Positions 35,795 to 45,565 of a stretch of DNA of 64,000 nt are shown here, piece after piece; the first letter of the stretch is position 1; each line of letters begins with the position of its first letter. The position numbers and the translations under genes were made by a program. Under the pieces are notes generated by a model. That model was not told the DNA's origin and ran no database searches. It saw nothing but the letters and a program-made list of their open reading frames with translations. Origin of the DNA: Alphaproteobacteria bacterium (GTDB taxonomy: Bacteria; Pseudomonadota; Alphaproteobacteria; SMXS01). Location: positions 1-64,000 of the forward strand of contig JANQQJ010000036.1 of the NCBI GenBank assembly GCA_028284945.1, in the 5' to 3' direction.

Positions 35795-36690
35795 CGGTCT
35801 GGCCGACGCTGACAGGCGCGCTGCCGATCATTATCGCCCATCGGGGCGCGAGCGGTTATCTGCCAGAGCACACACTGGCTGGCTATGACCTGGCGATTGA
35901 GATGGGGGCTGATTTCATCGAGCCGGACCTGGTGCTGACCAAGGACGGGCATCTGATTGCCCGGCATGACCGCTATTTGGGCATGAGCACCAATGTGTTC
36001 GACAAGCCAGAATTTGCCGACCGGCGTGTCAAGAAACCGGGTCATGCTGAGCCAGAATGGTATGCCGAGGATTTTACCCTCGCGGAAATCAAGACCTTGC
36101 GCGCACGTCAGCCCTTTCCAGGCCGTTCGACGGACCACGATGACATTCATGAGATTCCGACATTTGATCAGGTCCTGGCGCTGGCATCACGCCGTAGCAC
36201 GGAGCTGGGCCGGTCCATCGGGGTTTATCCTGAAACCAAGCAGCCTACGCTCTTCGCCTCCATTGGCCTCGACTTTACCGATCCCCTGCTCAGTGCTTTG
36301 GAGGGGTTTGAGCAACCGGTCTTCATCCAGTCGTTTGAACCCCATATCCTGATGCAGCTCAAGGACCGGACCGATCATCCGCTCATCATGCTGCTGCTTC
36401 GAATGGATGACGGTACGCCGCATATCCCGCTGACCGTCGCAAAGGAGTTTGCATTCGGGGTCGGTCCGGCCAAGACATTGTTGATCGACCCGCAGACCAT
36501 GCAGGATACCGGCTTTGTCGCCCAAACCCATGAGTTGAGTATGGCGGTCCACCCCTGGACCTTTCGCGACGATGTCGTGGGCGACGGATTCGACTCCATA
36601 GAGAGCGAGCTGGCCGCCTATCTGGCGCTTGGAATCGATGGGCTGTTCTCGGATTTCAGCGATACCGCGGTTTCCGCCCGCAATCTATAG
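35791..36690 (+). CDS. Glycerophosphodiester phosphodiesterase
   Basis: This 299-residue GDPD-family TIM barrel hydrolyses glycerophosphodiesters to glycerol-3-phosphate and alcohol. Catalytic blocks are IIAHRGASGYLPEHTL (residues 13-28) and EPDLVLTKDGHLIARHD. It starts with GTG at 35791 inside the PhoD stop. Unlike typical periplasmic GlpQ it shows no signal peptide from this start, so it would act in the cytoplasm unless a different start is used. The product would feed GlpD downstream. Confidence 0.93.
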   Translation: MTVWPTLTGALPIIIAHRGASGYLPEHTLAGYDLAIEMGADFIEPDLVLTKDGHLIARHDRYLGMSTNVFDKPEFADRRVKKPGHAEPEWYAEDFTLAEIKTLRARQPFPGRSTDHDDIHEIPTFDQVLALASRRSTELGRSIGVYPETKQPTLFASIGLDFTDPLLSALEGFEQPVFIQSFEPHILMQLKDRTDHPLIMLLLRMDDGTPHIPLTVAKEFAFGVGPAKTLLIDPQTMQDTGFVAQTHELSMAVHPWTFRDDVVGDGFDSIESELAAYLALGIDGLFSDFSDTAVSARNL

Positions 36691-36693
36691 CGC

Positions 36694-36756
36694 CTAGAGC
36701 AAAACCAGCTTAGTTGGAATCGCTGAGCTCCAACTAAGCTGGTAAGTTTGCTCTAG
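36694..36756. repeat. Long hairpin repeat 1
   Basis: CTAGAGCAAAACCAGCTTAG plus TTGGA (36694-36718) pairs with TCCAACTAAGCTGG and TTTGCTCTAG (36729-36756), loop ATCGCTGAGC. The stem is about 24 base pairs with a small bulge. It is followed at once by a second hairpin of related sequence. Confidence 0.85.
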
Positions 36757-36768
36757 AAACCAATAGAT

Positions 36769-36831
36769 TAGATCATCTTTATCTGTTGAGCTGGAGCGCC
36801 ATCCGCTTCCAACTCAACAGATGATGATCTA
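36769..36831. repeat. Long hairpin repeat 2
   Basis: TAGATCATCTTTATCTGTTG then AGCTGGA (36769-36795) pairs with TCCAACTCAACAG and ATGATGATCTA (36808-36831). It shares the TTGAGCTGGA-like core with hairpin 1. The pair fills the gap between the convergent phosphodiesterase and LLM oxidoreductase genes and probably stabilises or ends both transcripts. Confidence 0.85.
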
Positions 36832-36844
36832 GTTTACAGGGCAG

Positions 36845-37840
36845 CTAAAGCCGCGGCAGGACTTTAGAGGCAATATATTCCAGCCGCCGATGGCCGGACT
36901 CAATGGGCTCGCCCGGGAAGTGGCCCCAGAAGTGGACGTCCTTGATCTGTGGATAGGCGTCCAACATGGCGGAAAGGTTGTTAACCGCCATGTCAGCATC
37001 CCACAGCTCATAAAGCCCGTTTTCGATGGCGGCTTCGGCGGTTTCGAACAGCGGTGTTTCCTCTGGCGGGCCGAACGCGCCCCACTTGATGTACTGGTTG
37101 AGGTGATAGAGCACGTGATCGCCGATCTTGGCGGCTTCGCGTTCCGGGTCCTCGGCGATAATGGCCCAGTTGCCGGCAAAGATTGATCCGCTTCCGGCCT
37201 TGCCGTGGCGCGCGAGGGCGTCGGCGTATATGTCGTGGCCAATCCCGCCGGTTGACAGAAAGCCGTCTGCTATCCGCGCGGCGCGGTCGATGGCAGGGTC
37301 GGTCATACCACCCATCAGAATGCGCGGCGCGTGTTCGGGTTTCGGTGTCACTTTCACGTCACCAAACTGGAAGCGCTTGCCATCCATATTGATGGCCTCG
37401 CCGCGCCAGGCCCGGCGAATGACCTCGACAGCTTCTTCCATCAGGCTGGGGCGAAAGCGCAGTTCTCGTCCGAATTGTTCGAACTCCATCTGCCGGTAAC
37501 CAACGCCAACGCCCAGATCGAAACGTCCGCCGGTCAGCAGGGAAACGGTCGCGGCATCCTCTGCAACCCGGATCGGGTTATGCAGCGGCAGGATGATCAG
37601 GTTGGTGCCGATCCGCATGGTTTTCGTGCGCTCGCCGATCGCCCCGGCGATCACCATGGGCGACGGCGTATATCCATCGTCGCAAAAGTGGTGTTCGGTC
37701 AGCCACACAGAGCCAAAGCCCAGTGCTTCGGCATCTTCGATCTGTTGCAGCGAGTCCCGGTAGAAGCCCTCGAACGGCACGGCCCAGGGGTCGGGGTTTC
37801 TGAAGTCCAGCCAGACCCCATAGTTTACGTCACGAGCCAT
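36845..37840 (-). CDS. LLM-class flavin-dependent oxidoreductase (luciferase-like)
   Basis: This 331-residue monooxygenase-type protein has the bacterial luciferase TIM barrel, with family segments FGSVWLTEHHFCDDGYTPSP, TGGRFDLGVGVGYR and PRILMGGMTD. It uses FMNH2 or F420-type cofactor; substrate unknown. The ATG at 37840 has GGGAGGGG before it. A frame extension to 37945 overlaps glpD and is rejected. It lies 61 bases after glpD on the same strand but may be unrelated to glycerol use. Confidence 0.9.
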   Translation of the reverse strand: MARDVNYGVWLDFRNPDPWAVPFEGFYRDSLQQIEDAEALGFGSVWLTEHHFCDDGYTPSPMVIAGAIGERTKTMRIGTNLIILPLHNPIRVAEDAATVSLLTGGRFDLGVGVGYRQMEFEQFGRELRFRPSLMEEAVEVIRRAWRGEAINMDGKRFQFGDVKVTPKPEHAPRILMGGMTDPAIDRAARIADGFLSTGGIGHDIYADALARHGKAGSGSIFAGNWAIIAEDPEREAAKIGDHVLYHLNQYIKWGAFGPPEETPLFETAEAAIENGLYELWDADMAVNNLSAMLDAYPQIKDVHFWGHFPGEPIESGHRRLEYIASKVLPRL

Positions 37841-37901
37841 ATTTCCCCTCCCAAGACTTGTTTGCTGAGTTTCGTTTACCGATTCTTGATTGGTTTTCAG
37901 T

Positions 37902-39419
37902 CTAGCCCGTCTTGACGGTCGATCCGTAGCGAAACCAGTCTTCAACCTGTTTTTGTTCGTCGGCTGAGAGGTGAAGCCCCAGCTTGCTGCGCCGCCACAG
38001 GACGTCTTCAGCGGTCACGGCCCATTCGTGGGATCGCAGATATTTCAGCTCCGCCTCAGAAAATCCCCGGCCAAACGCCATGCCGAGGTCGTCTTCTGAT
38101 CTTGCGTCTTCAAGAAAGTCTGCGGCATGTGTGCCATAGGCCCGTGCCAGACGCTTGATGTCGGCCAGCGGCATCCAAACAAACCGGGCGCGCAGCCTGG
38201 TCATGAAGGATTCGAATTCACCCCCGTCCAGATCACCGCCCGCCAGCGGCGCGTCCTCTGTCCAGGCGTCACCGTCAAATCCAAGGATTGGTTTAAGCTC
38301 TTCCAGCGCGTGTTCCGCCAGTTTGCGGCATGTCGTCAGCTTGCCGCCATAGATGGTCAGCAGGGGCGGGCGGGCGGCATCGGTTTCCAAGTCGAAGACA
38401 TAGTCTCGAGTGACTGCCGATGCATCTTCATGGCTTGCGTCATCATAGAGTGGCCGGACTCCGGCATATGTATGGACCACGTCCGCGGGTTTGGTCTGTG
38501 GCTTGAAATAGTGATTTGCCGCATCGCACAGATAGGCAATCTCCTCGTCAGAAGCACGGACATCAGCAGGGTCGCCGGTGAAGGGGCGCTCCGTGGTGCC
38601 CAGAAGGGTGAATTCGTCCTCATAGGGGATGGCGAACATGATGCGCCCATCGGCATTCTGAAAAAGATAAGCGTGCTCACCTTCGAACAGCCTGGGGACG
38701 ATAATATGGCTGCCCTGAACCAGGCGCAGCGGGACTTTGGCGTCGTTTCCCGGTCCGGCGATGCGGGACATCATGTCACCGACCCAGGGGCCGGCGGCGT
38801 TGACGACGGCGCGGGCGCGAAGCACACGGCTGTCGCCATCGCTGGTTTCCAGCGTAGCCAACCATTCACCTTTATCGGGTGCCAGTGCGGTGCATTTGGT
38901 CCTGGTGGTGACTTCAGCGCCACGTGCGGCTGCATCGACGGCATTCATGACGACAAGACGTGCATCGTCGACCCAGCAGTCGGAATAGACGAATCCCTTG
39001 GTCAGATCGTCTTTGAGCGGGAAAGCCTCGATCCCGGTCGATAGGTCGATCCCATGCGACGGCGGCAGCAACGGATTTTTCGGCCCGAGCCAGTCATAGA
39101 TGAACAGCCCCAGGCGCAGCAGCCAGCGCGGCCGCTGGCCGCGTTCATGCGGCAGGATAAACCGCATCGGCTTGACCAGGTGCGGCGCTGTTCTGAGCAG
39201 AATATCACGCTCGATCAGCGACTTGCGTACCAGGTTGAATTCCCGGTGCTCCAAATAGCGCAGTCCGCCATGGATCAGCTTTGTGCTGGCTGAAGACGTG
39301 CCGGACGCAAGGTCGTTCATTTCGCACAGCGCTACACGCAGGCCCCGGCCAGCGGCGTCCCGGGCGATAGCGGTTCCGTTTACACCTCCGCCGATGACAA
39401 GAATGTCTACTTCAGTCAT
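37902..39419 (-). CDS. glpD: Glycerol-3-phosphate dehydrogenase, aerobic
   Basis: This 505-residue flavoprotein oxidises glycerol-3-phosphate to dihydroxyacetone phosphate and reduces quinone at the inner membrane. The N-terminus has the FAD motif DILVIGGGVNGTAIARDAAG, followed by SGTSSASTKLIHGGLRYLEH typical of GlpD. ATG at 39419 is chosen over GTG at 39422; neither has a clear Shine-Dalgarno. It is divergent from glpK across a gap of about 100 bases that must hold both promoters; I found no clear operator in it. Confidence 0.96.
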   Translation of the reverse strand: MTEVDILVIGGGVNGTAIARDAAGRGLRVALCEMNDLASGTSSASTKLIHGGLRYLEHREFNLVRKSLIERDILLRTAPHLVKPMRFILPHERGQRPRWLLRLGLFIYDWLGPKNPLLPPSHGIDLSTGIEAFPLKDDLTKGFVYSDCWVDDARLVVMNAVDAAARGAEVTTRTKCTALAPDKGEWLATLETSDGDSRVLRARAVVNAAGPWVGDMMSRIAGPGNDAKVPLRLVQGSHIIVPRLFEGEHAYLFQNADGRIMFAIPYEDEFTLLGTTERPFTGDPADVRASDEEIAYLCDAANHYFKPQTKPADVVHTYAGVRPLYDDASHEDASAVTRDYVFDLETDAARPPLLTIYGGKLTTCRKLAEHALEELKPILGFDGDAWTEDAPLAGGDLDGGEFESFMTRLRARFVWMPLADIKRLARAYGTHAADFLEDARSEDDLGMAFGRGFSEAELKYLRSHEWAVTAEDVLWRRSKLGLHLSADEQKQVEDWFRYGSTVKTG

Positions 39420-39523
39420 CACGGAGTGTATGTGCTCTTCATCAACAGCATAGGTGGTATCTATATTTCCTTCATATCCTCACAAGTCCATAGCATGGTT
39501 GGGAAAAAATCGGGAAGGCGTCC

Positions 39524-41011
39524 ATGGCGGAACAGCGCGGTATATTGGCGATCGATCAGGGAACGACATCCAGCCGGGCGATCGTATTTGCCCTCGACGG
39601 TACGGTAGTCTCGGTTTCGCAACGGGAATTCCGGCAGATTTACCCGGCTGATGGCTGGGTAGAGCACGATCCGGAAGAGATCTGGGCCACGACCCTGGCG
39701 GTTAGTCAAGAGGCCCTGGCGGAGGCTGGTGCTGCTGGTGTCTCGGTCGCGGCTATCGGCATTACCAATCAGCGTGAAACCACCGTAGTCTGGGATCGAG
39801 ACACCGGTAAGCCGATCTACAACGCGATTGTCTGGCAGGACAGGCGTACGGCGGATGTCTGCCGTGCGCTGATCGAGGCTGGGGCTGAAGCCGATGTTCA
39901 GGCGCGGTCCGGGCTGTTGCTGGACCCCTATTTTTCGGCCACCAAGGCCGCCTGGATTCTGGACAATGTTGAGGGTGCCCGCGATCGGGCGGAACGGGGC
40001 AATCTGGTCTTCGGCACCATAGACAGTTTTCTGATCTGGCGGCTGACCGGCGGAACCGTTCACGCCACTGACGCCACCAATGCAAGCCGCACCAATCTCT
40101 ACAATATCCATCAAGGCGACTGGGATGACGAACTGCTCGAGCAGTTCCAGGTGCCGCGTGCAGTTTTGCCGCAGGTTCGCGACAGCGCTGGCGACTATGG
40201 AGCAACGGATCCGGCGCTATTTGGTGGGCCAATACCGATCAGAGGTGTCGCCGGTGATCAACAGGCCGCGACGGTTGGTCAGGCCTGTTTCAATCCGGGT
40301 GATATCAAGAGTACCTACGGGACGGGGTGTTTCGTCATGCTGAACACCGGCGAGGACGCCATCACCTCAAGCAACAGGTTGCTGACCACCATCGCTTATC
40401 AGTTGGATGGCCAGCCGACCTACGCCCTGGAAGGTTCCATTTTTATTGCCGGTGCCGCCGTGCAGTGGCTGCGCGACGGCCTGGGCGTGATCGACAGTGC
40501 GTCGCAGACTCAGAGACTGGCCGAAAGTCTGGATGGCCATGGCGGTGTTTATCTGGTGCCGGCCTTTACCGGTCTGGGAGCGCCGCATTGGAACCCGAGT
40601 GCGCGCGGCGCGGTATTTGGGCTCACGCGCGACAGCGGACCGGCTGAATTTGCCCGTGCCGCCGTCGAAGCCTCTGCCTATCAAACGCACGATCTGCTGG
40701 CGGCAATGGCCAGAGACGGCGTGCAGCCATCTGCTCTCAAAGTCGATGGGGGCATGGTGCAGAACAGCTGGCTCTGCCAATTTCTGGCCGACATTCTTGA
40801 CATGCCTGTCGACCGGCCGCAGGTGATGGAGACCACCGCGTTGGGTGCTGCTTATCTGGCTGGTCTGGGGGCTGACCTCTACGGCTCCCTCAACGAGATC
40901 GCTGCGCAATGGCAACTAGATCAACGGTTCGAGCCAACGATGACGGACGATACCCGCGATAGGTTGCTTGACGGCTGGTCGCGCGCGGTCAGCGCTACGC
41001 TTTCTTTCTAG
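39524..41011 (+). CDS. glpK: Glycerol kinase
   Basis: This 495-residue FGGY-family kinase phosphorylates glycerol to glycerol-3-phosphate. Motifs are [14 protein letters not shown] near the start, [31 protein letters not shown] (ATP site) and [20 protein letters not shown]. With glpD and the upstream phosphodiesterase it forms a route from glycerophosphodiesters or glycerol into glycolysis. No glycerol facilitator gene is present. The stop overlaps that of the convergent Rieske gene by four bases. Confidence 0.97.
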   Translation: MAEQRGILAIDQGTTSSRAIVFALDGTVVSVSQREFRQIYPADGWVEHDPEEIWATTLAVSQEALAEAGAAGVSVAAIGITNQRETTVVWDRDTGKPIYNAIVWQDRRTADVCRALIEAGAEADVQARSGLLLDPYFSATKAAWILDNVEGARDRAERGNLVFGTIDSFLIWRLTGGTVHATDATNASRTNLYNIHQGDWDDELLEQFQVPRAVLPQVRDSAGDYGATDPALFGGPIPIRGVAGDQQAATVGQACFNPGDIKSTYGTGCFVMLNTGEDAITSSNRLLTTIAYQLDGQPTYALEGSIFIAGAAVQWLRDGLGVIDSASQTQRLAESLDGHGGVYLVPAFTGLGAPHWNPSARGAVFGLTRDSGPAEFARAAVEASAYQTHDLLAAMARDGVQPSALKVDGGMVQNSWLCQFLADILDMPVDRPQVMETTALGAAYLAGLGADLYGSLNEIAAQWQLDQRFEPTMTDDTRDRLLDGWSRAVSATLSF

Positions 41012-42417
41012 CCTTCAATATACTTTACCAAGGTTTCATGAATCCGTCTGATGCGTGACTCCTGATAACGGGAAAGGGTTTGCGCGGCCTTCTTGCTGGC
41101 ATGCATGCCTTCCTGTTGCCAGCGCATGATGCTGGTGTCCTGATCGAGCACGCTGCCGGAAAACTCGTTGGTGCCGGGCACGGTGGTGAAGGACTCTTCC
41201 TCCTTGATCCGGTAGGGCTCGGCAGGATCTGGCCGGGTTTCGCCAGGCGGGCAGGGGCGCAGGTTGAAGTTTTCCATGATGCACTTGTCCGGGTCCATGC
41301 CATGCGGCTTGAACAGCTGGATCTGCGGCAGGCCCGGCCCGCCATAGAGGATCATGTTCGGGAAGATGTTGTATTTGAGGGAGTCGATGCACTCCGCGTC
41401 GCTGAGACCGGACAGGTCGATATTATAGTCTTCCGCAAATTTTTGCCGCATTTGTTCGGCCATGACGATCCGCGCGGTCTTACCCTCCGGGACCGGGACA
41501 CCGTCTTCATGGGATTCCGGGTCGCCCAACAGCATTCGGTCGGCCAGTTCCTGTTCGCTCAGTCCCAGTGTCGAGGTCGGGCTGGAGACCCCCAGCGGGC
41601 ACAAGTCGCGGCTGGTGTGGTCGCCAAACACGTCGTGCTGCATGTTCCAGTCACCGACCACATGGGTCATCTCTGGGTGCACCAACGGCGTGTGATAGGC
41701 TTCCATGAAGCCCTCCAGCGCGACCTTCCAATTGCAGTTCAGTTCCTTTTGAACGTGCTGATAGGTGTACCAGTTCTCGAACCGCCAGTTTTCGAAGTGC
41801 TCGGGTACCACCTCCAGATAATCGAGCAGGGGTGGTGCATCCAGATCCATGTTGATGAAGATAAAGCTGTTCCAGCTTTCTACCTGAACTTCCGGTAGCC
41901 GATTGGCTTCATAATCCAGATGCGGGAACTCCCAGGAGCAGGGCACTTCATTGAGGGTGCCATCCAGCTCCCACGTCCAGCCGTGAAACGGGCATTGCAG
42001 GTTGGGGGCATAGCCGCTGGAGCCCGACGGCCTTATCTTGGTCCCGCGATGCAGGCAGGAATTGTGATAGGCCTTCAAGCTCTCATCGGCCTGGCGGACA
42101 ATCAGGATTGAATAGCGGCCGATGTCATAGACGAAATAGTCGCCCTCTTCCGCAACATGCTCGTCACGGCAAGCGAATTGCCAGACGCGGCTCCACATTT
42201 TCTCCATTTCCAGGTTGAAGAAATCCTGACTGATAAAATGCTCGACGGGAATATCGTCCGTGGGTTGCGGCGGGTTTGATTTCAGCGCCAGAACATCAGC
42301 AGCCGGTGTGCTGTCAGAGTCGATAATCTCCCGATAGGTCTTGATCGGAATCGTCGCTTTATCCTTAGCTTCGACATCGTCGTCTAATTCAGTGATATCC
42401 GTTGCATCCATATCCAT
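41008..42417 (-). CDS. Rieske non-haem iron oxygenase, alpha subunit (1)
   Basis: This 469-residue ring-hydroxylating type oxygenase has a Rieske cluster with Cys121, His123, Cys142 and His145 (CLHRG...CPFHGW), and mononuclear iron ligands His242 and His247 in [11 protein letters not shown]. It adds oxygen to an aromatic or other ring or removes methyl groups; the substrate cannot be told. No beta subunit or dedicated reductase/ferredoxin is next to it. It is probably the last gene of the P450-SDR-Rieske unit on the minus strand. Confidence 0.92.
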   Translation of the reverse strand: MDMDATDITELDDDVEAKDKATIPIKTYREIIDSDSTPAADVLALKSNPPQPTDDIPVEHFISQDFFNLEMEKMWSRVWQFACRDEHVAEEGDYFVYDIGRYSILIVRQADESLKAYHNSCLHRGTKIRPSGSSGYAPNLQCPFHGWTWELDGTLNEVPCSWEFPHLDYEANRLPEVQVESWNSFIFINMDLDAPPLLDYLEVVPEHFENWRFENWYTYQHVQKELNCNWKVALEGFMEAYHTPLVHPEMTHVVGDWNMQHDVFGDHTSRDLCPLGVSSPTSTLGLSEQELADRMLLGDPESHEDGVPVPEGKTARIVMAEQMRQKFAEDYNIDLSGLSDAECIDSLKYNIFPNMILYGGPGLPQIQLFKPHGMDPDKCIMENFNLRPCPPGETRPDPAEPYRIKEEESFTTVPGTNEFSGSVLDQDTSIMRWQQEGMHASKKAAQTLSRYQESRIRRIHETLVKYIEG

Positions 42418-42511
42418 TTGACACTCTCCCCGCGAGCGATGTTCCTGCTGTGACTATAAACCTTCATGTGTGCTGGTTTGAAGCATACCTCTAAGGTTCT
42501 TTTTGTTGCGG

Positions 42512-43339
42512 CTAGTACTTCACAGCCTTCGTATAGCCGCCGTCGACCACAATATTCTCACCCGTTACCCATGAAGAGCGCGGGCTTGCCAGAAACGCGA
42601 CCACGTCCGCGACTTCTTCAGGGTTGCCGAACCGTTTTGACGGCTGAATGGCGATGTTGTCTGCGAAATAGTCCGGCATCTCGGTTTCAAGGTAATCCCA
42701 CGATCCGCCTTTGATGAAGATTGGGCCCGGCGAAACACAGTTAGCCCTGATCCCTTCCGACATGAATTCATGAGCGATTTGCGCAGTAAAGCTGATCAAG
42801 GCCGCGTTCATCGCGCCATAGCTCTGACTGCTGCCGGCGAATGCATGGTGTTCAACAGCGCTGATTGTGGAGATTTGGACAAAGGCAGGATTTTGCCCCT
42901 GCTTTAGGTAGGGATAGCCGGTTTCCCACATGGTGACCGCTGACATCATGTCGACATTGTAGGAAATATCCCACCCTGCCCGGGACCTTGGAATGCCACC
43001 TAGGGCACTGGCGTTTGACACCAGAACATCAATGCCGCCCATGGTATCAGCCGCGTCATGCACCCATTGGGCGACTTGGTCCTCATACCCGCAGTCGACG
43101 ACGAAGCCATGCACCTTTCCCAGGCTGCTCATAGCTGCAACAGCATCATTGACACCGTCACCTGGCAGGTCATTGACGATCACGTCCGGATGGCTGGTAT
43201 GGGGCTCTGCCCCCTTGGCGCGGCGCGCACAGATGGCGACCTCCGCACCTTCTTTCAGAAACCGTTCCGCAATGAACCGGCCAACCCCTTTTGAGGCGGC
43301 GCTTACAAGAACTTTTTTGCCTGTTAGTTCAAGGTCCAT
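42512..43339 (-). CDS. SDR-family oxidoreductase lacking the catalytic Lys (1)
   Basis: This 275-residue short-chain dehydrogenase has the nucleotide motif [10 protein letters not shown] (residues 13-22) and catalytic-region [20 protein letters not shown]. The tyrosine motif reads YGAMN, so residue 178, which should be the catalytic Lys of YxxxK, is Asn (codon AAC at 42806-42808). The C-terminal [14 protein letters not shown] is normal. Either it is a non-classical SDR or activity is reduced. It lies 23 bases after the P450 gene. Confidence 0.9.
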   Translation of the reverse strand: MDLELTGKKVLVSAASKGVGRFIAERFLKEGAEVAICARRAKGAEPHTSHPDVIVNDLPGDGVNDAVAAMSSLGKVHGFVVDCGYEDQVAQWVHDAADTMGGIDVLVSNASALGGIPRSRAGWDISYNVDMMSAVTMWETGYPYLKQGQNPAFVQISTISAVEHHAFAGSSQSYGAMNAALISFTAQIAHEFMSEGIRANCVSPGPIFIKGGSWDYLETEMPDYFADNIAIQPSKRFGNPEEVADVVAFLASPRSSWVTGENIVVDGGYTKAVKY

Positions 43340-43362
43340 TTGGCTCTCTCGGCTTGGTCTGT

Positions 43363-44652
43363 CTATTCGATGCAGTTGATGTGCAGTTTGGTCAGGCCGC
43401 GTAGGTTATAATGTCGGTGAACGCTTAGGTCCGCCGGGTCTTCTGCGAGTTCAAAGCGGTTGAAACGGTCCAGCAACACCTGAAAACCGGTCAGTATTTC
43501 CTGACGGGCCAGCGGCGCGCCGACACATGTATGAATGCCGGTGCCAAAAGTCAGATGCTGGCGTGGTTTCGGACGGCTCAGGTCGATGGTTTCAGGGTCT
43601 GTGAATACACTGTCATCGAAGTTCCCGGCACCATAGCGAAGGTGAACCATGGCACCCTTGGGGATGATCACACCCTCTACGTCCACGTCCCTGGTGGTGC
43701 GTCGGAACTGGCCTTGGTTGGGGGACCAGATACGCAAAATCTCTTCGACGAAGACTTTCATGGTGCGCTCGTCACCATCGCGCAGTTGCGCGAGCAGGTC
43801 TGGGTCCTGCGCCAGATACCACATGCCGCCGGCGATGGTGTTGGTCGAGGTTTCGTTTCCTGCAACCATCAACTGCGTGAGGATTGAGATCAGCTCTTCA
43901 TCATTGAGGGGTCGGGGTTCGCCGTCCAGCGGGTGATAGGTGAGGGTGCACAGGTCTGAGATGATGTTTTGTTTCGGATCTTTTCGGCAACGCTCCACTT
44001 CGCTAAAAAGATAGTCGCTCGACGCACGCTCACGCCGCGCACAGTCGATCTGATGCTCCCGGTCACCCACCTGGCCGAGCAGATCGACGATGGCATCGGA
44101 CCAGTCTTTGATGTTGTCCGCGCGCTCGCGGGGAACGCCTAACTGATCAGCGATGATGGTAACCGGTAACGGCGCGGCGAAGGCTGAGATAAACTCCACC
44201 GGCCCATCTTTGGGAAACTCATCGATCAGGCTGTTGGCGATCTCTGCCATGTAAGGCCGCATGGCCAGAACCTTGTCCATGGCAAAGGTCATGTTGACCA
44301 GATCGCGATAGGTGCGGTGTTCCGGCGGGTCCTGGGTCAACAGGGTGGCGATTCTGGTCACGCCACCGCCGCGAATCTCTGCCACCTCCGGATCCATGCC
44401 GTCCTTGTAGACATCGGCGATCACGTCGATCCGCGACGAAAACGTTTCGGTATCCTTGGCGACCTGTTTGATCAGGTCGTGGCGCATGATCCAGTACATG
44501 CCGGTCTCTTGGTCCTGAAAGACCGGCGCCGTAGAAAGGGCGGACTGATAATAGGCATGAGGACACTTTACGAACTCGTCAGACATGGCGCTGACGCCAA
44601 GTGGTGCCGCTGTCTGATCCTGATTTGGCTCTGTCTGTGACGAACCGGCCAT
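43363..44652 (-). CDS. Cytochrome P450
   Basis: This 429-residue soluble bacterial P450 has haem-binding [12 protein letters not shown] with Cys376 as thiolate ligand, the I-helix [12 protein letters not shown], and the ExxR in EEILRIWSP. The ATG at 44652 has GGAG six bases upstream; earlier in-frame starts lack such a site. No ferredoxin is adjacent. It is divergent from the TetR gene, with a perfect palindrome between them, so this P450-SDR-Rieske unit is likely induced by its substrate. Confidence 0.95.
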   Translation of the reverse strand: MAGSSQTEPNQDQTAAPLGVSAMSDEFVKCPHAYYQSALSTAPVFQDQETGMYWIMRHDLIKQVAKDTETFSSRIDVIADVYKDGMDPEVAEIRGGGVTRIATLLTQDPPEHRTYRDLVNMTFAMDKVLAMRPYMAEIANSLIDEFPKDGPVEFISAFAAPLPVTIIADQLGVPRERADNIKDWSDAIVDLLGQVGDREHQIDCARRERASSDYLFSEVERCRKDPKQNIISDLCTLTYHPLDGEPRPLNDEELISILTQLMVAGNETSTNTIAGGMWYLAQDPDLLAQLRDGDERTMKVFVEEILRIWSPNQGQFRRTTRDVDVEGVIIPKGAMVHLRYGAGNFDDSVFTDPETIDLSRPKPRQHLTFGTGIHTCVGAPLARQEILTGFQVLLDRFNRFELAEDPADLSVHRHYNLRGLTKLHINCIE

Positions 44653-44728
44653 GGAGGTCTCCTGAGATGTCAGCAATGTCTCCATGGTATCCAACGGTTC
44701 GATAGAGATCGCGAATCAAATTCAACTT

Positions 44729-44754
44729 ATTTTCTATATCACGATATAGAAAAT
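44729..44754. promoter_or_regulatory. Perfect 12-base-arm palindrome, probable TetR operator
   Basis: ATTTTCTATATC (44729-44740) and GATATAGAAAAT (44743-44754) are exact reverse complements around AC. It is strongly AT-rich against the GC-rich background and lies midway between the divergent P450 and TetR genes. Size and place fit a TetR dimer-of-dimers operator controlling both directions. Confidence 0.8.
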
Positions 44755-44845
44755 GCGTAATCTGTTTTCGAAATGCGCAGTTCGGTGATATTTCGTTGCA
44801 GCAACACGGAGCCTGGACATCGTCAAACAGCTGACAGAACGGCAA

Positions 44846-45508
44846 TTGCGCCGCCGTTCATCGATTTTAGCAACAGCACGAACGCTCATCGCAGACCTCG
44901 GATATCACGGGGTGACAATGCGGGCGTTGGCGGCTGAAAGCGGGGTCGCCTACAAGACCTTGTTCGATGTCTACGGCAGCAAGGACAATCTGCTGGCGAC
45001 CGCTGTTGAGGATCGCCTAGCCGGAGTCTTCGAAAAGATCATTAAAGAAACAAAGACGTCGGGTTTTGAGCGGCTGCTTGAAATCCTCGACCGAAGCTCT
45101 CGTGCGACATTGGAAATCCCGAACTTGGCGCGGGCGCTGGAACCAATCTTGGCTGCTGATCCCGGGCGATTTTCAATTAAAGCCATTTATGACCAGATCC
45201 ACCGCCAGTCGTTCGAAGAGATGGATGCGCAAGGCGGGCTGGCCGATTGGGCCGATATCGACATGCTGTTGGACGAATTGATGCTCGATAATACGGGAAC
45301 CCGTTTGTTCTGGGCGAATGGTGTCATTGTCGACGACGATCTCGCGTTGATGCAGCAATTCGGTGCCTGCAAGATTTTACTGCCGGCAACGATTGGGGTG
45401 GTCAGACAGCAGGTCGAACAAGCCTATCGACGGTTGCAGGCGCAATTGAGCGATTCACATCTGTCTGTTCAGCCGGAGGCGACCGACCCGAGCATCTCAT
45501 TGCTCTAG
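44846..45508 (+). CDS. TetR-family transcriptional regulator (1)
   Basis: This protein has the TetR helix-turn-helix (LATARTLIADLGYHGVTMRA, then LAAESGVAYKTLFDVYGSKD) and a C-terminal ligand domain of about 150 residues. The earliest recognised start is TTG at 44846, but the frame is open to 44789 and reads DIVKQLTERQLRRRSS upstream, which looks like genuine TetR N-terminus; a rare start near 44813-44819, with GGAG at 44808, is possible. It likely binds the palindrome at 44729 and controls the P450 unit, and perhaps the acyl-CoA dehydrogenase that follows by 57 bases. Confidence 0.88.
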   Translation: MRRRSSILATARTLIADLGYHGVTMRALAAESGVAYKTLFDVYGSKDNLLATAVEDRLAGVFEKIIKETKTSGFERLLEILDRSSRATLEIPNLARALEPILAADPGRFSIKAIYDQIHRQSFEEMDAQGGLADWADIDMLLDELMLDNTGTRLFWANGVIVDDDLALMQQFGACKILLPATIGVVRQQVEQAYRRLQAQLSDSHLSVQPEATDPSISLL

Positions 45509-45565
45509 AAAACCAGAAACAGACCCGATAGAAGCCGGGGCCAAGGTGGTAAGAAGGTAGTAAAG

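Noticed and set aside
36694-36831. Twin hairpins as a CRISPR array or attachment site
   Set aside because: There are only two units, they are palindromes not repeat-spacer arrays, and no integrase or cas gene is near.
37841-37945. Extended N-terminus of the LLM oxidoreductase
   Set aside because: It overlaps the glpD C-terminus and lacks family similarity; the ATG at 37840 has a strong ribosome site.
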